Shown piece after piece: positions 1-11,689 of a stretch of 64,000 bases of DNA (the stretch's first letter is position 1; every line of letters starts with the position of its first letter). The position numbers and the translations under genes are program-made. The DNA comes from Lonicera japonica. Taxonomy: Eukaryota; Streptophyta; Magnoliopsida; Dipsacales; Caprifoliaceae. Below the pieces are notes generated by a model. It saw only the letters and a list, made by a program, of their open reading frames with translations, did not search any database and was not told the origin of the DNA. The DNA lies in the NCBI GenBank assembly GCA_021464415.1, contig CM038469.1, positions 58,397,702-58,461,701 on the forward strand, given 5' to 3'.

Positions 1-199
1 CTTTAATTCGCTAATTTTTATTATTCCAATATAATAATTCCTTTTGAGTTCATTAATTATATGTTTCATGTTACATGTTACGAGTTGAAATGATTCGTTT
101 AATTTCACCCTTGGTTATTGGACAGTCTTGTATTTTTAGGACTTATTAATTTACTTATTTTATCTTAGTATTTGGTGGTCTAAAAATTGGAGTGTGACA
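1..199. repeat. possible right end of an LTR (weak)
   Basis: AT-rich sequence ending in GGAGTGTGACA, which resembles the 3' terminus (..TGT.ACA) of plant gypsy LTRs. The left part would lie outside the window. No primer-binding site for a known tRNA follows at 200, so this is only a suggestion. Confidence 0.25.
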
Positions 200-289
200 C
201 CTCGCCAAAACAAGATAACCATTGAAAATATGTTCTCTTAAAGAAAAAGAGTTAAAAGAAAACATGAAATTAAAGTATTCGGGTACATA

Positions 290-876
290 TCTATATTACA
301 AAACACCATCTTTAACCAAAACTTTCTATAAAAAGTATAAGAATCTAATGATTAAAAATACAAATATTATGGTGTGCATTGGTTATATACCATTTGATGA
401 GTTTTATACACACGTCAAGGTTAAAACACTCACACCAATAATATACACACAACAAACTCTCACACACCAATAATTTTGTTTGCGTTAAAAATGTCATAAC
501 TTAAAATAAAAAAAATTAAAATTTAATATTTAAAATCTATTAATAAAGATCAGTTAAACAAGATCCATTGATTATAGAATTATGTAAAAAAAAATAACTG
601 AGTAACATTTAAAGACGTACTTTATGTGTTTGTATATTATTAGTCATTTCAGTCTATCATTTTTAAAAGTTTTCATGATACTTTAATTTGTCAAAATAAG
701 ATCAAAATATATGAACCTACATTTCGGTTGTTCAAAACGTTAAACTAGGTTAGACAATGGGCTCAAAATAGACTAATTGATATTTGTCGATTTAGATTTG
801 TCACACGTTACACTTTTTTATCATATTATCATATTTTATTTGTTTTACCATGCCAGATGGCTTAAGTATACCCTTG
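290..876 (+). mobile_element. non-autonomous Helitron-like element, copy 1
   Basis: The element begins TCTATATTA after an A, as Helitron 5' ends do. It ends with a short hairpin (TGCC-AGAT-GGC at 851-860) about 16 bp before the terminus CCCTTG. Its first 200 bp match the element at 11244-11689 closely (shared words such as ATGGTGTGCATT and TTGATGAGTTTTATACACAC). There is no Rep/helicase coding capacity. The terminus is CTTG rather than the usual CTRR, so the right boundary is less certain. A second TCTATATTATAAAAC start follows directly at 877. Confidence 0.6.
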
Positions 877-1628
877 TCTATATTATAAAACAAAGCTTAA
901 CCAAGTATTTACTTTTTAAAGTCTCTTCATCTTAAAAGTTGACGTAACATCTAATATTTACTATTAATATATACTATTAATAAAGTTTCAACTCATGTTT
1001 TGGTATGTTAATCAAAAGATTTACCCTCCTCTATAGTGCATTCTTACTTTGTCACTTATAGGATCTTTTGGTAAATTCATACCAACTCATTTTCCCCGCA
1101 TCCACTAACCCACTAACTACCTACACATCATCATAGCCACCTCTTTTCAAAATTAACTTCCTAAATTTAGAGTTTTTATTTATTTTTTGAAGAGATTAAC
1201 AACTAATAATTTCTTTAATTATTTTTACTTTCTTATAAAAATTAATAATGTTTTCCTTTACTTTTTAATATGTTATCAAGTGTTCCTTAAATATAGCAGG
1301 TAAGACATAAAATTTAATGAATCACTAAATTTAGTATAATTTATATAAAGAAGATGATGTAAAAAAAAGACGCTTGGCTTTGAAAGTGGAATGAATCTAT
1401 GTGCTTTATTATTGAAAACAATTAACCATATATTAAAGGGCAAGATTAAGGGACCCCATATTAGCTTTTAAAAAAATTAGGACATGGTATATTTGTTTTC
1501 GGCTAATTTTAGGATGTAATTTTTGTTACTTTTTTTCTAGAACTTCCCCGTTAATTTTAATTTAATTTAAGAGATAACTTAATTTGCCATTTGTCATTAA
1601 TTTTAATTTAAGAAATAACTTATTAATA

Positions 1629-1666
<38 letters not shown>

Positions 1667-3327
1667 TCCTATTTCCCATTTCGCATTGTGCTGTACGCTA
1701 TTGTTAGCACTCTATCATTTTTGTGGCCAATGGAAAGTATTTGTGAAAAGCTATAAGATGATTTATTGGATTTGAAGGAATTAGAAGAATATTTAGAAGA
1801 AGTAGAAAATGATATGATATTTAAATATGTCTTTTTCTTTGTTTTTTTAATTTTATTTTTTAAGTAACGTTACTATCTAACGCGATTTTTTTTTATTTGT
1901 AATCAACTTATACGCACATATGACATTGAGTGTCACATTCAGCCATTCCTGCATAGTTTTCTATATATGTATATCGATGGGACTACAATGTAATTTTTAT
2001 TATCAAAATCTCGTTCATTATTATTTTTTGTTTCATGCTATGGTTTTCACATTAATTTTTTATTTTATTTTATCCATACTTTTATTGTCTTAATTAATCT
2101 AAAACACTCTTTTGCAGATAAAAAATTATATTACTTTACATGTGTAAATAATTTTTAATTTGAAATATGAACATCACAAATCATATAAAGTAGATAACTA
2201 CTTAAGGATGTGTATAAACGCTATAAAGTGAAATATACTATTCATTCTATAATAATGACACTATATAATCAATTAATTAAAATTTCTACACAATGCATTT
2301 CTTTATTCTTTTGTTTTAGGATTGTTGTAGATGTCGCTAGAAAACAGTTATAAGAAAAACCACGTTAACTAATTTTTTGTGCATAAATTGCTCTTTTAAT
2401 AACTCTTTCATATATTCTATTGTACTTTATACTTATATTTTTTGTAATTTATTCATAAACTCCATTTTGTAAAAACTTTTTATTTTTCTCCTATTACTGT
2501 TATATTCATTACATAATTTAATTTGATATCAGTTACTTATTACCTTAGCTAGATTGAATGGCTCATCACGAAATATCACTAATTAAATATAAATAAATTG
2601 TCTCTCACAGTTTCACTGCAAACTCGTAAAGTGTGTCAGGATGCTAGTAGTGTATAATCAATCTTACTCCTTAAATGTGATTTCCTCTGACATTGTCAAA
2701 TCAATACAATTGTCACTCCTAGAAAAAACATACACTCAAATCTGTACTCTTCTACACACTTTTATCTCATCAACCTTTGAAAAAAAAAAAAACCTTATAA
2801 TTTGAAATATGCTGATTGATATCTATAAAGCAAGATCCATCAAAAATATAAATTTGTATAAATAATTTCAATAAGAAAGATAATCGTAATTGATACAATT
2901 TTCAAATGTTTAATAGTGTGATTTTTTTTAAGTGTTGGGACATTTGTTTTTACATTTAATGTGTATGACAATATTAGTTATTTTGAATTAAATAGTTAGT
3001 AATTTTATTATCTTACCATAAATTGATGTTGATTTTATTGTGCATAAAATTTATCTACTTTAATTAAATCATATTTTATGTCTTATTGCTTGTTATGTCA
3101 TTTTACACAATACACTTACTTTTAATAATCAAATGTTTTTAATTTAACAGTATCGTCCGATACGAGTAATACCTAATATTTTATAAAATATAAATAGTAA
3201 GAAGGCTGAAAATAGTGTCTTTTGTTTAGTGCAAATCTTGTGTTCATATATATAGAATGTGCATGAATGCCAACACTATAATTATACAATTTTGGAAGAA
3301 ATTAGTAAACAAACAATGCCAACACTA
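877..3327. other. AT-rich intergenic DNA
   Basis: No gene seen. It opens with a second Helitron-type 5' end (TCTATATTATAAAAC at 877) whose 3' end I could not find. It contains a (TA)n microsatellite near 1629-1661. Around 3154-3179 a 6-bp stem hairpin (GTATCG-TC-CGATAC) is followed by GAGTAATACCTAA, which resembles another Helitron 3' end. The rest is low-complexity AT-rich sequence. Confidence 0.5.
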
Positions 3328-3999
3328 AGGGCTCGTTTGGTTGGAGTTTTTGAGGATTCCTGGAATCCTAAATTCCATTCCATGAGGATTATTTTGTTTG
3401 GTTGGAGTTTTAGCTAGGAATTTAGGATTCCTAGGAATTAATGATTCCTAGGAATCCTAAATTTCCCCATTTTGCCAAAATCTATTCCCTTATAAATTGG
3501 GAGGAATCTTGGATTCCCAATTTGAGGAATCCTTTTTTTTTTGTCCAAAAATTGTTTTTTTTTTCAAAAAATGAAAAAAAAATATTTTTTTCCCGAAAAT
3601 GAAAAAAAAATCCAGAAAATTTTCAAAAATATTTTTTTCCCAGAAAGTGAAATTTTTTTTTCAAATATATTTTACCATTTTAGCCAGAAAATGAAAAAAA
3701 AATAATTTCCCAGAAAATGTGCCCAAAAAAATTTTTTTCCCAGAAAATTGAAAAAAATTTTTTTTCCCAGAAAATTTATTTTTTTCCCAGAAAGTGAAAA
3801 AAATTATTTTTCCCCAGAAAATGAAAAGTAAAAAAAAAAAAATCCATCGTGAAAATTAAAAAAAATTTTCCCAGAGTTCAATTCCTAAAACTCCAACCAA
3901 ACGGGCATTAATGGAATCCAATAAAATGCCAGGAATAAAAGTTTCCTGGCATCTAAAATGCCAAGGCCTATTCTTATAAACTCGAACCAAACGAGCCCT
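3328..3999. mobile_element. TIR element, GGGCTCGTTTGGTT family
   Basis: Terminal inverted repeats GGGCTCGTTTGGTT and AACCAAACGAGCCC bound about 670 bp. The inverted similarity continues inward (GGAGTTTT, ATTCCTGG and so on). The interior holds repeated CCCAGAAAATGAAAAAAA words interrupted by A and T tracts. The flanks are CTAA and TTAA, fitting a TA- or TAA-type target duplication of a Harbinger/Tourist-like MITE. The family recurs at 12588-13221 and, more diverged, at 52500-52792. Confidence 0.65.
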
Positions 4000-4690
4000 T
4001 AAAAGTATTTTTTTCCCCAGTAAAAAAATTATTTTTCCCCAGAAAATGAAAAAAAAAATAGTTTTTCCCGGTAAACAAAGTTCAACGCCAACACTACAAT
4101 TAATTACACAATTTTAGAACAAAATAGTGAACCTGGCACATATGTTGAAAAATATTTTCAACAAATTGCATGTTTCGAATAGGTGAAAATGAAACGTACT
4201 TGAAAAAGTATTTTCCACTTTTTGCATAATTTTTGTGCCAGCAAAATTATGAATATATATACACACACACTATAATTATATAATTTTAGAGAAAAATAAC
4301 AAACAAATCTCAATGCAAAATACGTGCAAATATATTTTACCATTTTAGCTTGCACATGTGCCCATTTTGTTCAGGTTGAAATATTTTTCAGCTAGGTAAA
4401 GTATAAAATATCGTGAAAATTAATTTAAGGCAATTGAGCTTAAGGGGCTGCTCCAATAACAACATAAATATAAAGGTCTATTATAAATTAGTATTGTAAA
4501 TTAAGGACATCACAAAAAAAGACACTATTGTCCATTCCTTATTTGACTAATAACACACTAATCCTAAAATACCACATTTTTGTCTCTGTCTCAAATCAAA
4601 AAAAATTAAAGTCCACAACGGTAACTCATCAATTTTCTTTGAACTGCTCGTAGTCATCATGCCTTCTATACAATTAATATAAACCTTCAT
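4000..4690. other. AT-rich intergenic DNA with diverged repeats
   Basis: No gene seen. Words such as GCCAACACTA-AATTA-ACAATTTT-GAA occur three times (about 3263, 4086 and 4262), so the TIR element at 3328 appears to sit inside an older, short tandemly repeated sequence. Confidence 0.4.
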
Positions 4691-4695
4691 TATTA

Positions 4696-5440
4696 GAAGG
4701 TGCTAAACCACAACCAGAAGGTGCTAAACTACAACCAGAAGGTGCTAAATGTATTTAGCACCAACCAGAAGGTGCTAAACCACAACCAGAAGGTGCTAAA
4801 CCACAACCAAAAGGTGCTAAATGCATTTAGCACCAACCAGAAGGTGCATTTAGCACCAACCAGAAGGTGCATTTAGCACCAACCAGAATGTGCTAAATGC
4901 ATTTAGCACCAACCAAAAGGTGCTAAACCACAACTAAAGGTGCTAAACCACAACCAGAAGGTGCTAAATGCGTTTAGCACCAACCTGAAGGTACTAAACC
5001 TCAACCAGAAGGTGCTAAATGCATTTAGCACCAACCTGAAGGTGCTAAACCTCAACCAGAAGGTGCTAAATGCATTTAGCACTAACAAGAAGGTGCTAAA
5101 TGCATTTAGCACCAACTAGAAGGTACTAAATCATAATCAAAAGGTGTTAAACCACAAGCAGAAGGTGTTAAATGCATTTAGCACCAACCAGAATGTCTAA
5201 ACCACAACCAGAAAGTGCTAAACCACAAATAAAAGGTGTTAAATGCATTTAGTACCAACCAAAATGTGTTAAACCACAACCAGAATGTGCTAAAAGCATT
5301 TAACACCAATCAGAATGTGCTAAACCACAACCAGAAGGTGCTAAATGCATTTAGCACATTCTGAACAACAACCAAAACCAGAAGGTGCTAAATGCATTCT
5401 GAACAACAACCAGAAGGTGCTAAATGCATTTAGCACCACC
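4696..5440. repeat. palindromic minisatellite array
   Basis: About 745 bp of tandem units built from two interchangeable modules, CCAGAAGGTGCTAAACCACAA and CCAGAAGGTGCTAAATGCATTTAGCACCAA. The second contains the perfect palindrome TGCTAAATGCATTTAGCA, extended by GG/CC on its sides. About a dozen palindromic units are seen, some degenerate. The complementary strand is open for stretches (repeated FSTFWL), which is a by-product of the repeat and not a gene. Confidence 0.9.
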
Positions 5441-6042
5441 TGGACCACTAAATGACGCAACATCAAGAACATGAATTCTAAATGTAATGTTCTTTCATTA
5501 ATCAGGCTTTGAACAGTTAAGATGATCAAATTAAATTAAAATTTAAGGAGTGCTTTTTTCTCTTGAAAATCAAAGTTCTGGTCTACTTAGCCCCAAATAA
5601 CTTATATCTTGTTTCTCCTCCTAATTTAAAATGGAGATGGTATATAATAAGCAAGAAAATAACCATCCCCTTCACATAATTTTTAGTAGTCCTCTGCAGT
5701 TAGTCATGAAATCACACATATTCATCATTTTTTGGAAAAATCACATATATGCATTATTTTTTGGTACAAAGAAAACCACACATTGTAATATCTAAAAGCT
5801 TGTTGTTAATTAAGACAAAGTCAATATCTTGATTTTTTTTTTTTGTCCAAAACAAATAAGTCCACTGACAACTACTCTTTCCCTTTAAATTCTAATGCAT
5901 CTATAATCGACTGTCCATAAACCGACGCGCAAAACCAAAGTCATACATATCTGATATTTCATAGAGTTCAATATATAATAACTAGCAATTAAGTTGTAAT
6001 ATATTTCATGCTCTTATCCAATATTCTTCTGTTTGCACCAAA
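5441..6042. other. intergenic DNA upstream of the MYB fragment
   Basis: AT-rich, with no gene seen. It would be the 5' flank of the MYB exon that follows. I could not identify a clear TATA box with confidence. Confidence 0.35.
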
Positions 6043-6180
6043 ATGGGATGTAAGCCTATATTGCAGAAGCCAAAAATGAAGCACAAGAAGGGGTTATGGT
6101 CACCAGATGAAGATCAAAAGCTCAAAAATTACATCCTCAACCATGGCCACAGCTGCTGGAGCTCCGTTCCTGTTAATTAA
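6043..6180 (+). pseudogene. orphan first exon of an R2R3-MYB gene (LAF1/MYB18 type)
   Basis: The 45 codons read MGCKPILQKPKMKHKKGLWS then PDEDQKLKNYILNHGHSCWS and SVPVN before a TAA stop. This is the basic N-terminus plus most of the first MYB (R2) repeat: the W of KGLWSPDED and the second W of SCWSSV are present, with the HGHSCWSSVP signature of the LAF1/MYB18/MYB19/MYB45 group of R2R3-MYB transcription factors. In intact genes the exon continues into an A-G dipeptide and a splice donor, then exon 2 (GLQRNGKSCRLRW..) and exon 3. Here the frame ends two residues after SVP, and no second or third MYB exon is visible in the next 3 kb. It is most likely a truncated gene copy or an exon carried by a duplication. 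A real gene with a highly unusual first intron is less likely. Confidence 0.75.
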
Positions 6181-6837
6181 AATAGCAAATGATACATTAA
6201 ATTTACCGGCTTATTGAGTGGTGTTATAAATATCAACCCTTTGTTAAAAAAAAAAAAAAAATGTATGTTATTTATACTGTAAAATTAAAATAAAAATAAA
6301 AGATCCATTTTGGTTTGTTTGAGTGATGCGTCTCTGTTTAATGTAGGAAGGGAATTGTTTCTGTGGAATCCTTCTGTGAAAAGCACATGCAAACACATAT
6401 TTCACAATCTGCTCGACTTTTTTCGCTCATTGGGCATCAGTTTAGTACATCATGGGTCATCATTTAATTAGGGGTATATTTGTCTATCAACATTTAGCCT
6501 TTTCCTTAAAATAAATTAATATTATGAAAGGTGTCCTTATCGTAAAATCAAATTATGAAATTAGTACTCCGTCCCTTTATTAAACATGAGTCCGTCCTTA
6601 GAGTTATAAAACATTACGAAGTGAGGCCTTTGAACCCATTATCTCAATTAATTTTAGCTATCTCAATTAAGTTTTTGTGCGTATAGAATTCATGATTATT
6701 GCACAAATCATAATTAGAATTTGTGTGCACACAGGAAGCATATTCGATTAGCAAGTAAGAGATTTAAAATGAAAAGGTAAAAATAATAATATTAAATATG
6801 GCTCGATGGTAAGATATTATCTTCTATACTAAATTAC

Positions 6838-6863
6838 TAAGTATCGTCCGTGCCAGACGGCAC
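6838..6863 (-). mobile_element. Helitron-like 3' terminus (hairpin)
   Basis: On the minus strand the sequence reads GTGCCGTCTGGCAC, a 5-bp stem with a 4-base loop, then GGACGATACTTAG. This hairpin plus about 12 bases plus CT-R terminus is the layout of Helitron 3' ends. The body would extend to higher coordinates, but I could not find its 5' end. Confidence 0.4.
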
Positions 6864-7801
6864 AATAAATCAAATAAAATATTAGCCTATAAAAATAGAT
6901 AAATAATAAATATATTGCAAAATAACTAAATATCGGATTAGCAAACAATGGTTCCCTCTCAAACTCTTTATAACAATTTCAAATAACCAATAAGGTATAT
7001 ATATTTGAATGTCAATTCTTATTGATTTTTTAACACAATTTTATATTCACAATGGAAGTTCTTCTGTAGAAATACACTAGTAGACGCCATGACACAGCTT
7101 CAATATGTTAACAAAATTTCTTTAAAATTCATGCTTATTTTTGAAATATGGTGAAAATGATGAGAAACAAAATGTGTAAAATAGTGATTATAAATCAATT
7201 AGATGCCAAGTGTACCTTTACATGGAACTTTAACTAGCGTATATAGTTGGTCAAACTTTGTGTTTTACAATGTAAATATAGACTTGTAATTATTTTCTTA
7301 TAAGAAAAATTAAAGAAGCCAAAATGAAAAAAAAAATGAATTGCAAAATTATGACACAGCTTTGTTAACAATTGATTCTCTTTTGCTTAATAGAAAATAT
7401 TAACAAATTATAATTACGATTAAGTAAAGAACTAACATTATATATGATTGAAAATTATTTTATTCAAAAAAATATTACAAGGTGTCCCTATCACATTAGA
7501 TGCAGGCCGGATTAACCCTCGAACTTACCGATGGCTATAATAATTTTGTACACGCCGAAATTTAAATTTGATATATCCCCGAACCATTTGCCCTAATAAA
7601 ATAATAAATACTTATTAATAGATAAACCACTAATCTATATCATGTGGGTGTTTTTTCTTTTTCTTTTTTTTTTAATATTAAACAATGTACCCATGAAAGT
7701 GAATAATAAATTCGCACTAGCTAGTCGCAAAGAGAAGAATATGATAATTAGTTGCAAGACCAAATTAGTTGCAAGACCAACAGCACACACATGTAACACA
7801 G

Positions 7802-7895
7802 TGTTGGAATGAGAAATTATTTTCTTATTTTATGTTGAACGACAAACCTGTTGTAATGAGAAATTATTTTCTTATTTTATGTTGAACGACAAACC
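7802..7895. repeat. 47-bp tandem duplication
   Basis: Two adjacent 47-bp copies (7802-7848 and 7849-7895) beginning TGTTGGAATGAG and TGTTGTAATGAG differ by one base. It is a recent local duplication in non-coding DNA. Confidence 0.9.
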
Positions 7896-8186
7896 AAGTC
7901 TTTTTGCATGTTTTACACATTGATTAATTGACCCATGTACATATAACCCCAAAGTCAAATCTAGTTGGTTCCCATAGAATATACGATTCTTTATTTTAAA
8001 TTACGAATTTAATTTGACTTCTATATTTCATAGCGACTAATTTAATATGATCGATAATAAATAAATAAATTACCTTTTTTTTAATCAGGAGATTTGGTTA
8101 GTAGATTTTGTCTCCAGAAGAATTCAAGTGGACTCCTCTAAAGTTATTTCAATCACTAAATTTAGAGTAGAGTAAATAACCACCAA

Positions 8187-8300
8187 GTGTGGCCCAGTAA
8201 TAGCGAATACTAGAATCAACGGTAGGTTTGACAGGGAGTTCCAAGGTCGAATCCCGTCAATTGTAAAAACACACACTCTGGGGCTTGACCAAAAATAAAA
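8187..8300 (+). mobile_element. tRNA-derived SINE (fragment)
   Basis: An A-box-like TGGCCCAGTAATAG is followed about 45 bp later by a B-box-like GGTCGAATCCC, in the usual order of a plant tRNA-derived SINE head. The sequence cannot fold as a full tRNA cloverleaf, so it is not called a tRNA gene. Confidence 0.6.
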
Positions 8301-9093
8301 AAGGAGTAGAACAATAAATCTAGGCGATTCGTTTAAAATTACATTATTTAGATTTTTGTAATAAATCTGATAATAAGTCATCTAAGCAGAAACTATTTCT
8401 CCAAATCTGGATTATATATTTTAAACCACATACTATATTTCTTCAACTCTCTGAAAATCGATCACTTTAAAAAAAACTGATATATTCACTTAAAATAATA
8501 ATAAAAAATGAGACCCGTAATTAAAAACTGACAAAATATCAGTAGGTTTTCGTGTGTATTGACCAACCCAAGGGGAACATTTGAAAGTTAGGGCTTGTAG
8601 TGGTGGTAGACACATTAGTGTCATAGAAGAATTGGAAGTGGTTCAGGCAATAGCATGAGTCTAAACTTCATAAAATATGAGTTCTTTTTGACTTCAAACT
8701 TACAATTATTAGTTTATTACTATATTTAATATGGACCATTGTCTTTTTTTTTTTGAGATTTGTCTTTTCCTTTTATTTTTAATTCAATGTATGGAGTTTG
8801 ATTTTGTAATCATATGTGATTATGTGGCATACATTCCTTGAGACCTTGCTTTTAAAGCTACCTCTTCCAGAACTTAGAAATTGTGAATGGAGTTATTGAT
8901 ATTTTTACCGACTTTAATTTTATAAGATATTTTTGAATTTTTAAAGTTTATGGTATTTAATTAGAATTTTAAAAAAAATCTTTTAAAATCTTATTGCTTA
9001 TTATATTCAATTAAGATTTTAAAATATCATTCTAAATTTTATGATATTCAAAATTATAATGATTTTGGATAATTTTATTTATTGATTGATTAT
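8301..9093. other. AT-rich intergenic DNA
   Basis: No gene or clear repeat seen. Confidence 0.4.
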
Positions 9094-9324
9094 GGTGTAT
9101 TTGACGCACCGGATTAGAGAGTGTGATAAAATTATTTAATCTCATCCGTACAGGATAAAAGAATCCCACCTCTTGGTGGGATTCGTTAATCCTTCTCTCG
9201 GTGTGATAAAAAGGTTTAATGGGATAAATAATCCGCCCGGATATTAAATCCCAACAAACACCAAACATGAGATAGAATAAAGTTATCATATCCTGCATTC
9301 TTATCCTACGAGTTAAACGCAGCC
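9094..9324. mobile_element. MITE, copy 1 of a side-by-side pair
   Basis: About 230 bp ending AACGCAGCC. It carries an internal palindrome around 9165-9186 (AATCCCACC and GGTGGGATT) and further GGATAA/TTATCC inverted words. It aligns along its length with 9430-9653. Confidence 0.7.
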
Positions 9325-9429
9325 TTAGAATCCTGATAAATCCACGTAGGAATCATTTCTTATACATAAAGATTTTAGGTCTCATTCTAGAGCTTATCTT
9401 TACCTCTTTTTCTCAAAACCCTAATTTAA

Positions 9430-9653
9430 TGCATCGAATTAGAAAGTCGGATAGTATTTTTTAATCCCATCCGGAGGATAAAACAATCTCACATCTTAGG
9501 TGAGATTCATTAATCCCTCTCTCAATGGAATAATTTAATCCTATCCGAAGGATAAAATAATCCAGCCGGATATTCAATTTCGATGAACATCAAATATAGA
9601 ATATGATAAAGTTATCCAATCACACTCTCTTATCTTGCATGTCAAACGCAGCC
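9430..9653. mobile_element. MITE, copy 2 of a side-by-side pair
   Basis: Diverged copy of 9094-9324 in the same orientation. The two share GCATCGAATTAGA/GCACCGGATTAGA, the internal palindrome (AATCTCAC/GTGAGATT), GGATATT-AAT and the end AAACGCAGCC. They are separated by about 105 bp. Confidence 0.7.
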
Positions 9654-10859
9654 TTTGTACTCTTATTTGTGATAAATACATGAATTATCTTCTTCAAACA
9701 TACAAGTCTTTCTTCTATCTTCTCAATCTTATTACCAGAAAAGGCAAAATATAAGATAACCTATTAATATATTGAACATTTAAAAAAATAAATGATAACC
9801 TAAAACCGGTGCATGTCAACCCAAAAAAATATTTATGCGTCTCTCAAGTAATATACCTAGTTACCATTAAAAAGTATTACTTTTTTTGTGAATATGATAA
9901 TTATCATATATGATATGCATTTATAAATATGTTTTTTAGGTTTTGATTTAAAACAAAATAGAATTGTGAAAAAAATCCATATTATAATACAAACCATTAA
10001 TAATAGTTGTGAAAGACGCATTAATTCGAGATGATAGATTTATTCATAAGTTTATGTTTTCATGCATTAGTATAAATTACACTTTAGTGCCGTAGATACG
10101 AGTTATCTTAGTATAGATGTATTAGTTATTTTGCCTCATTTAATTTTGGCAAAAAAATAATAGTAATATTAGTTTTGCTCCTTTAATTAGAATTTTTATT
10201 AGTCAAATATTTGGTTATGCCCCTACGCTAATGTATTAGTCATTGTTAAGTACATTGGTTCAATTATAAGTAGGTAAATTTGAAGACTTTTTTCATATAG
10301 GTTTCACAAGTTTATGGTTCTAAAACAATCACCAATGTTGAACTACTATGTTATGGCTCAGTTGAATTAGGATTATTCTTCCTACTAATTATAAACGAAT
10401 TATCCTTTTCTTTTAGCTAGTTTTATTTTTAGGAGAATCCATAGACTTAATAAAATCCACAGAAATATTAATGAATTTATTGGTTAAAATCTTTCAAACT
10501 TTATATCGATTTAAAATAATCCATAGATTTATTAAAATCCACGGATTATAAATAATCAGTCATAATTTTTTAAAATCTGAATTAAATACACCCCGTATAA
10601 AATTTATTTTCTACCACATTTATTCATAAAGTTTGATCACGTTTAAATTTTTTTGTTTTTTAAATACAAGCAATATCTTACATCTATGTGTGGAGGAATG
10701 ATAAAGGAAGGGCCAGGGGGACATCAAACACGTATTTCAATTCAATCTTTATTGTCACTATAATAAACAAAAGGTCGAAATCCCATCCATACAAATCAAA
10801 AGACAATGAGAATGCCAACCAAATACAAGCTCTTTAGTGAGGGTTGGTGTAATTAATAA
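9654..10859. other. AT-rich intergenic DNA
   Basis: No gene seen. Around 10360-10600 repeated AATCCA(T/C)(A/G)GA-TT-ATTAA words in both orientations suggest one more old MITE. Its borders are not clear. Confidence 0.4.
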
Positions 10860-11108
10860 GTTGAAAAATGATTGAAAACAATATTTATATTTATAAGAAG
10901 TGGGAAAAAAAATGAGTGATTTGCTAAAAGCGCTCCATTTTTTCTTGTTTTCCGTCGAAAAAATGGCTTACCCACTAACCAAACAATTGTATTACATGAA
11001 AAATGTAAAAAAAAAAGAAAAAAAGTGATCAAATATTTCACCAAATCTGTCATATTTTGTTTTTTTCAACTTCTTATAAAAATTTGTAATGTTTTCAATC
11101 ATTTTTTA
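10860..11108. mobile_element. inverted-repeat MITE
   Basis: The left arm GTTGAAAAATGATTGAAAAC and the following TTTATAAGAAGTGGGAAAAA are mirrored at the right end by CAACTTCTTATAAAAATT and GTTTTCAATCATTTTTTA. The arms are about 60 bp, imperfect, around a core of about 120 bp. There is no coding capacity. Confidence 0.7.
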
Positions 11109-11243
11109 ATTTTTCTATTAAATGAAAATCACATGGATCGAAGAACTCTCCTGTATAAAATAATAACTGACCAGTTCCACCTCCTCAACAACCAACAATG
11201 TTGATAATATAATAATAGAACTTGTGACACACGATACATATTA

Positions 11244-11689
11244 TCTATATTATAAAACATCAAGTTTGACTTAAAAATATAAGGATCTAATGGTTAAAAA
11301 TACATATGTTATGGTGTGCATTAGTTCTACACCCTTTGATGAGTTTTATACACACATCAAGATGTCACATCAAAGTTAAAACACTCACACCAATAATACA
11401 CACACAATAAACTCTCACAAACTAATAATATTTAATAAAAAAATAATTTTTAAAATTTAATAATTAATATCAGTTAAACAAGATCCATCATGATTATAAA
11501 ATTATGTAAAAGAAATCGAGAAAAATTATTGAGTAACATTTAAGAATCCATACATTGTTGGATTATTTTTACATTTTCCTTTGACGTTTGTCGAAATAAA
11601 CTAATGATGTTTGCCTATTTATATTTAGAGTACGTTACTCTTTTTTATTATATTATTTCACCATGCCGAATGGCACGAGTATACCCTAG
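11244..11689 (+). mobile_element. non-autonomous Helitron-like element, copy 2
   Basis: 446 bp that start TCTATATTATAAAAC after an A and end with hairpin TGCC-GAAT-GGCA (11664-11675), then CGAGTATACCCTAG before a T. All standard Helitron marks are present: 5' TC, 3' hairpin 12-14 bases from the end, 3' CTAG (CTRR), insertion between A and T, and no target duplication. It is the best-preserved member of the family also present at 290-876. There is no coding capacity. Confidence 0.75.

Larger units (their letters stand above)
6181..8186. other. AT-rich intergenic DNA
   Basis: No gene seen. It includes a Stowaway-like end (AGTACTCCGTCCCTTTATTA near 6563) and a Helitron-like 3' hairpin on the minus strand at 6850-6863 (GTGCC-AGAC-GGCAC). 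A 47-bp tandem duplication is listed separately. Confidence 0.45.

Noticed and set aside
4903..5529. Minus-strand frames with repeated FSTFWLVLNA
   Set aside because: They lie wholly within the palindromic minisatellite; open frame length follows from the unit length and not from coding.
6380..6475. Possible third MYB exon downstream of the MYB fragment (LLDFFRSLGISLVHHG)
   Set aside because: It lacks the conserved NKWSQIA..LPGRTDNEIKN residues and any splice sites; similarity is limited to SLG.
8240..8262. GGTCGAATCCC looked like the T-arm of a tRNA gene
   Set aside because: No acceptor, D or anticodon stems can be formed around it; A/B-box spacing fits a SINE head instead.
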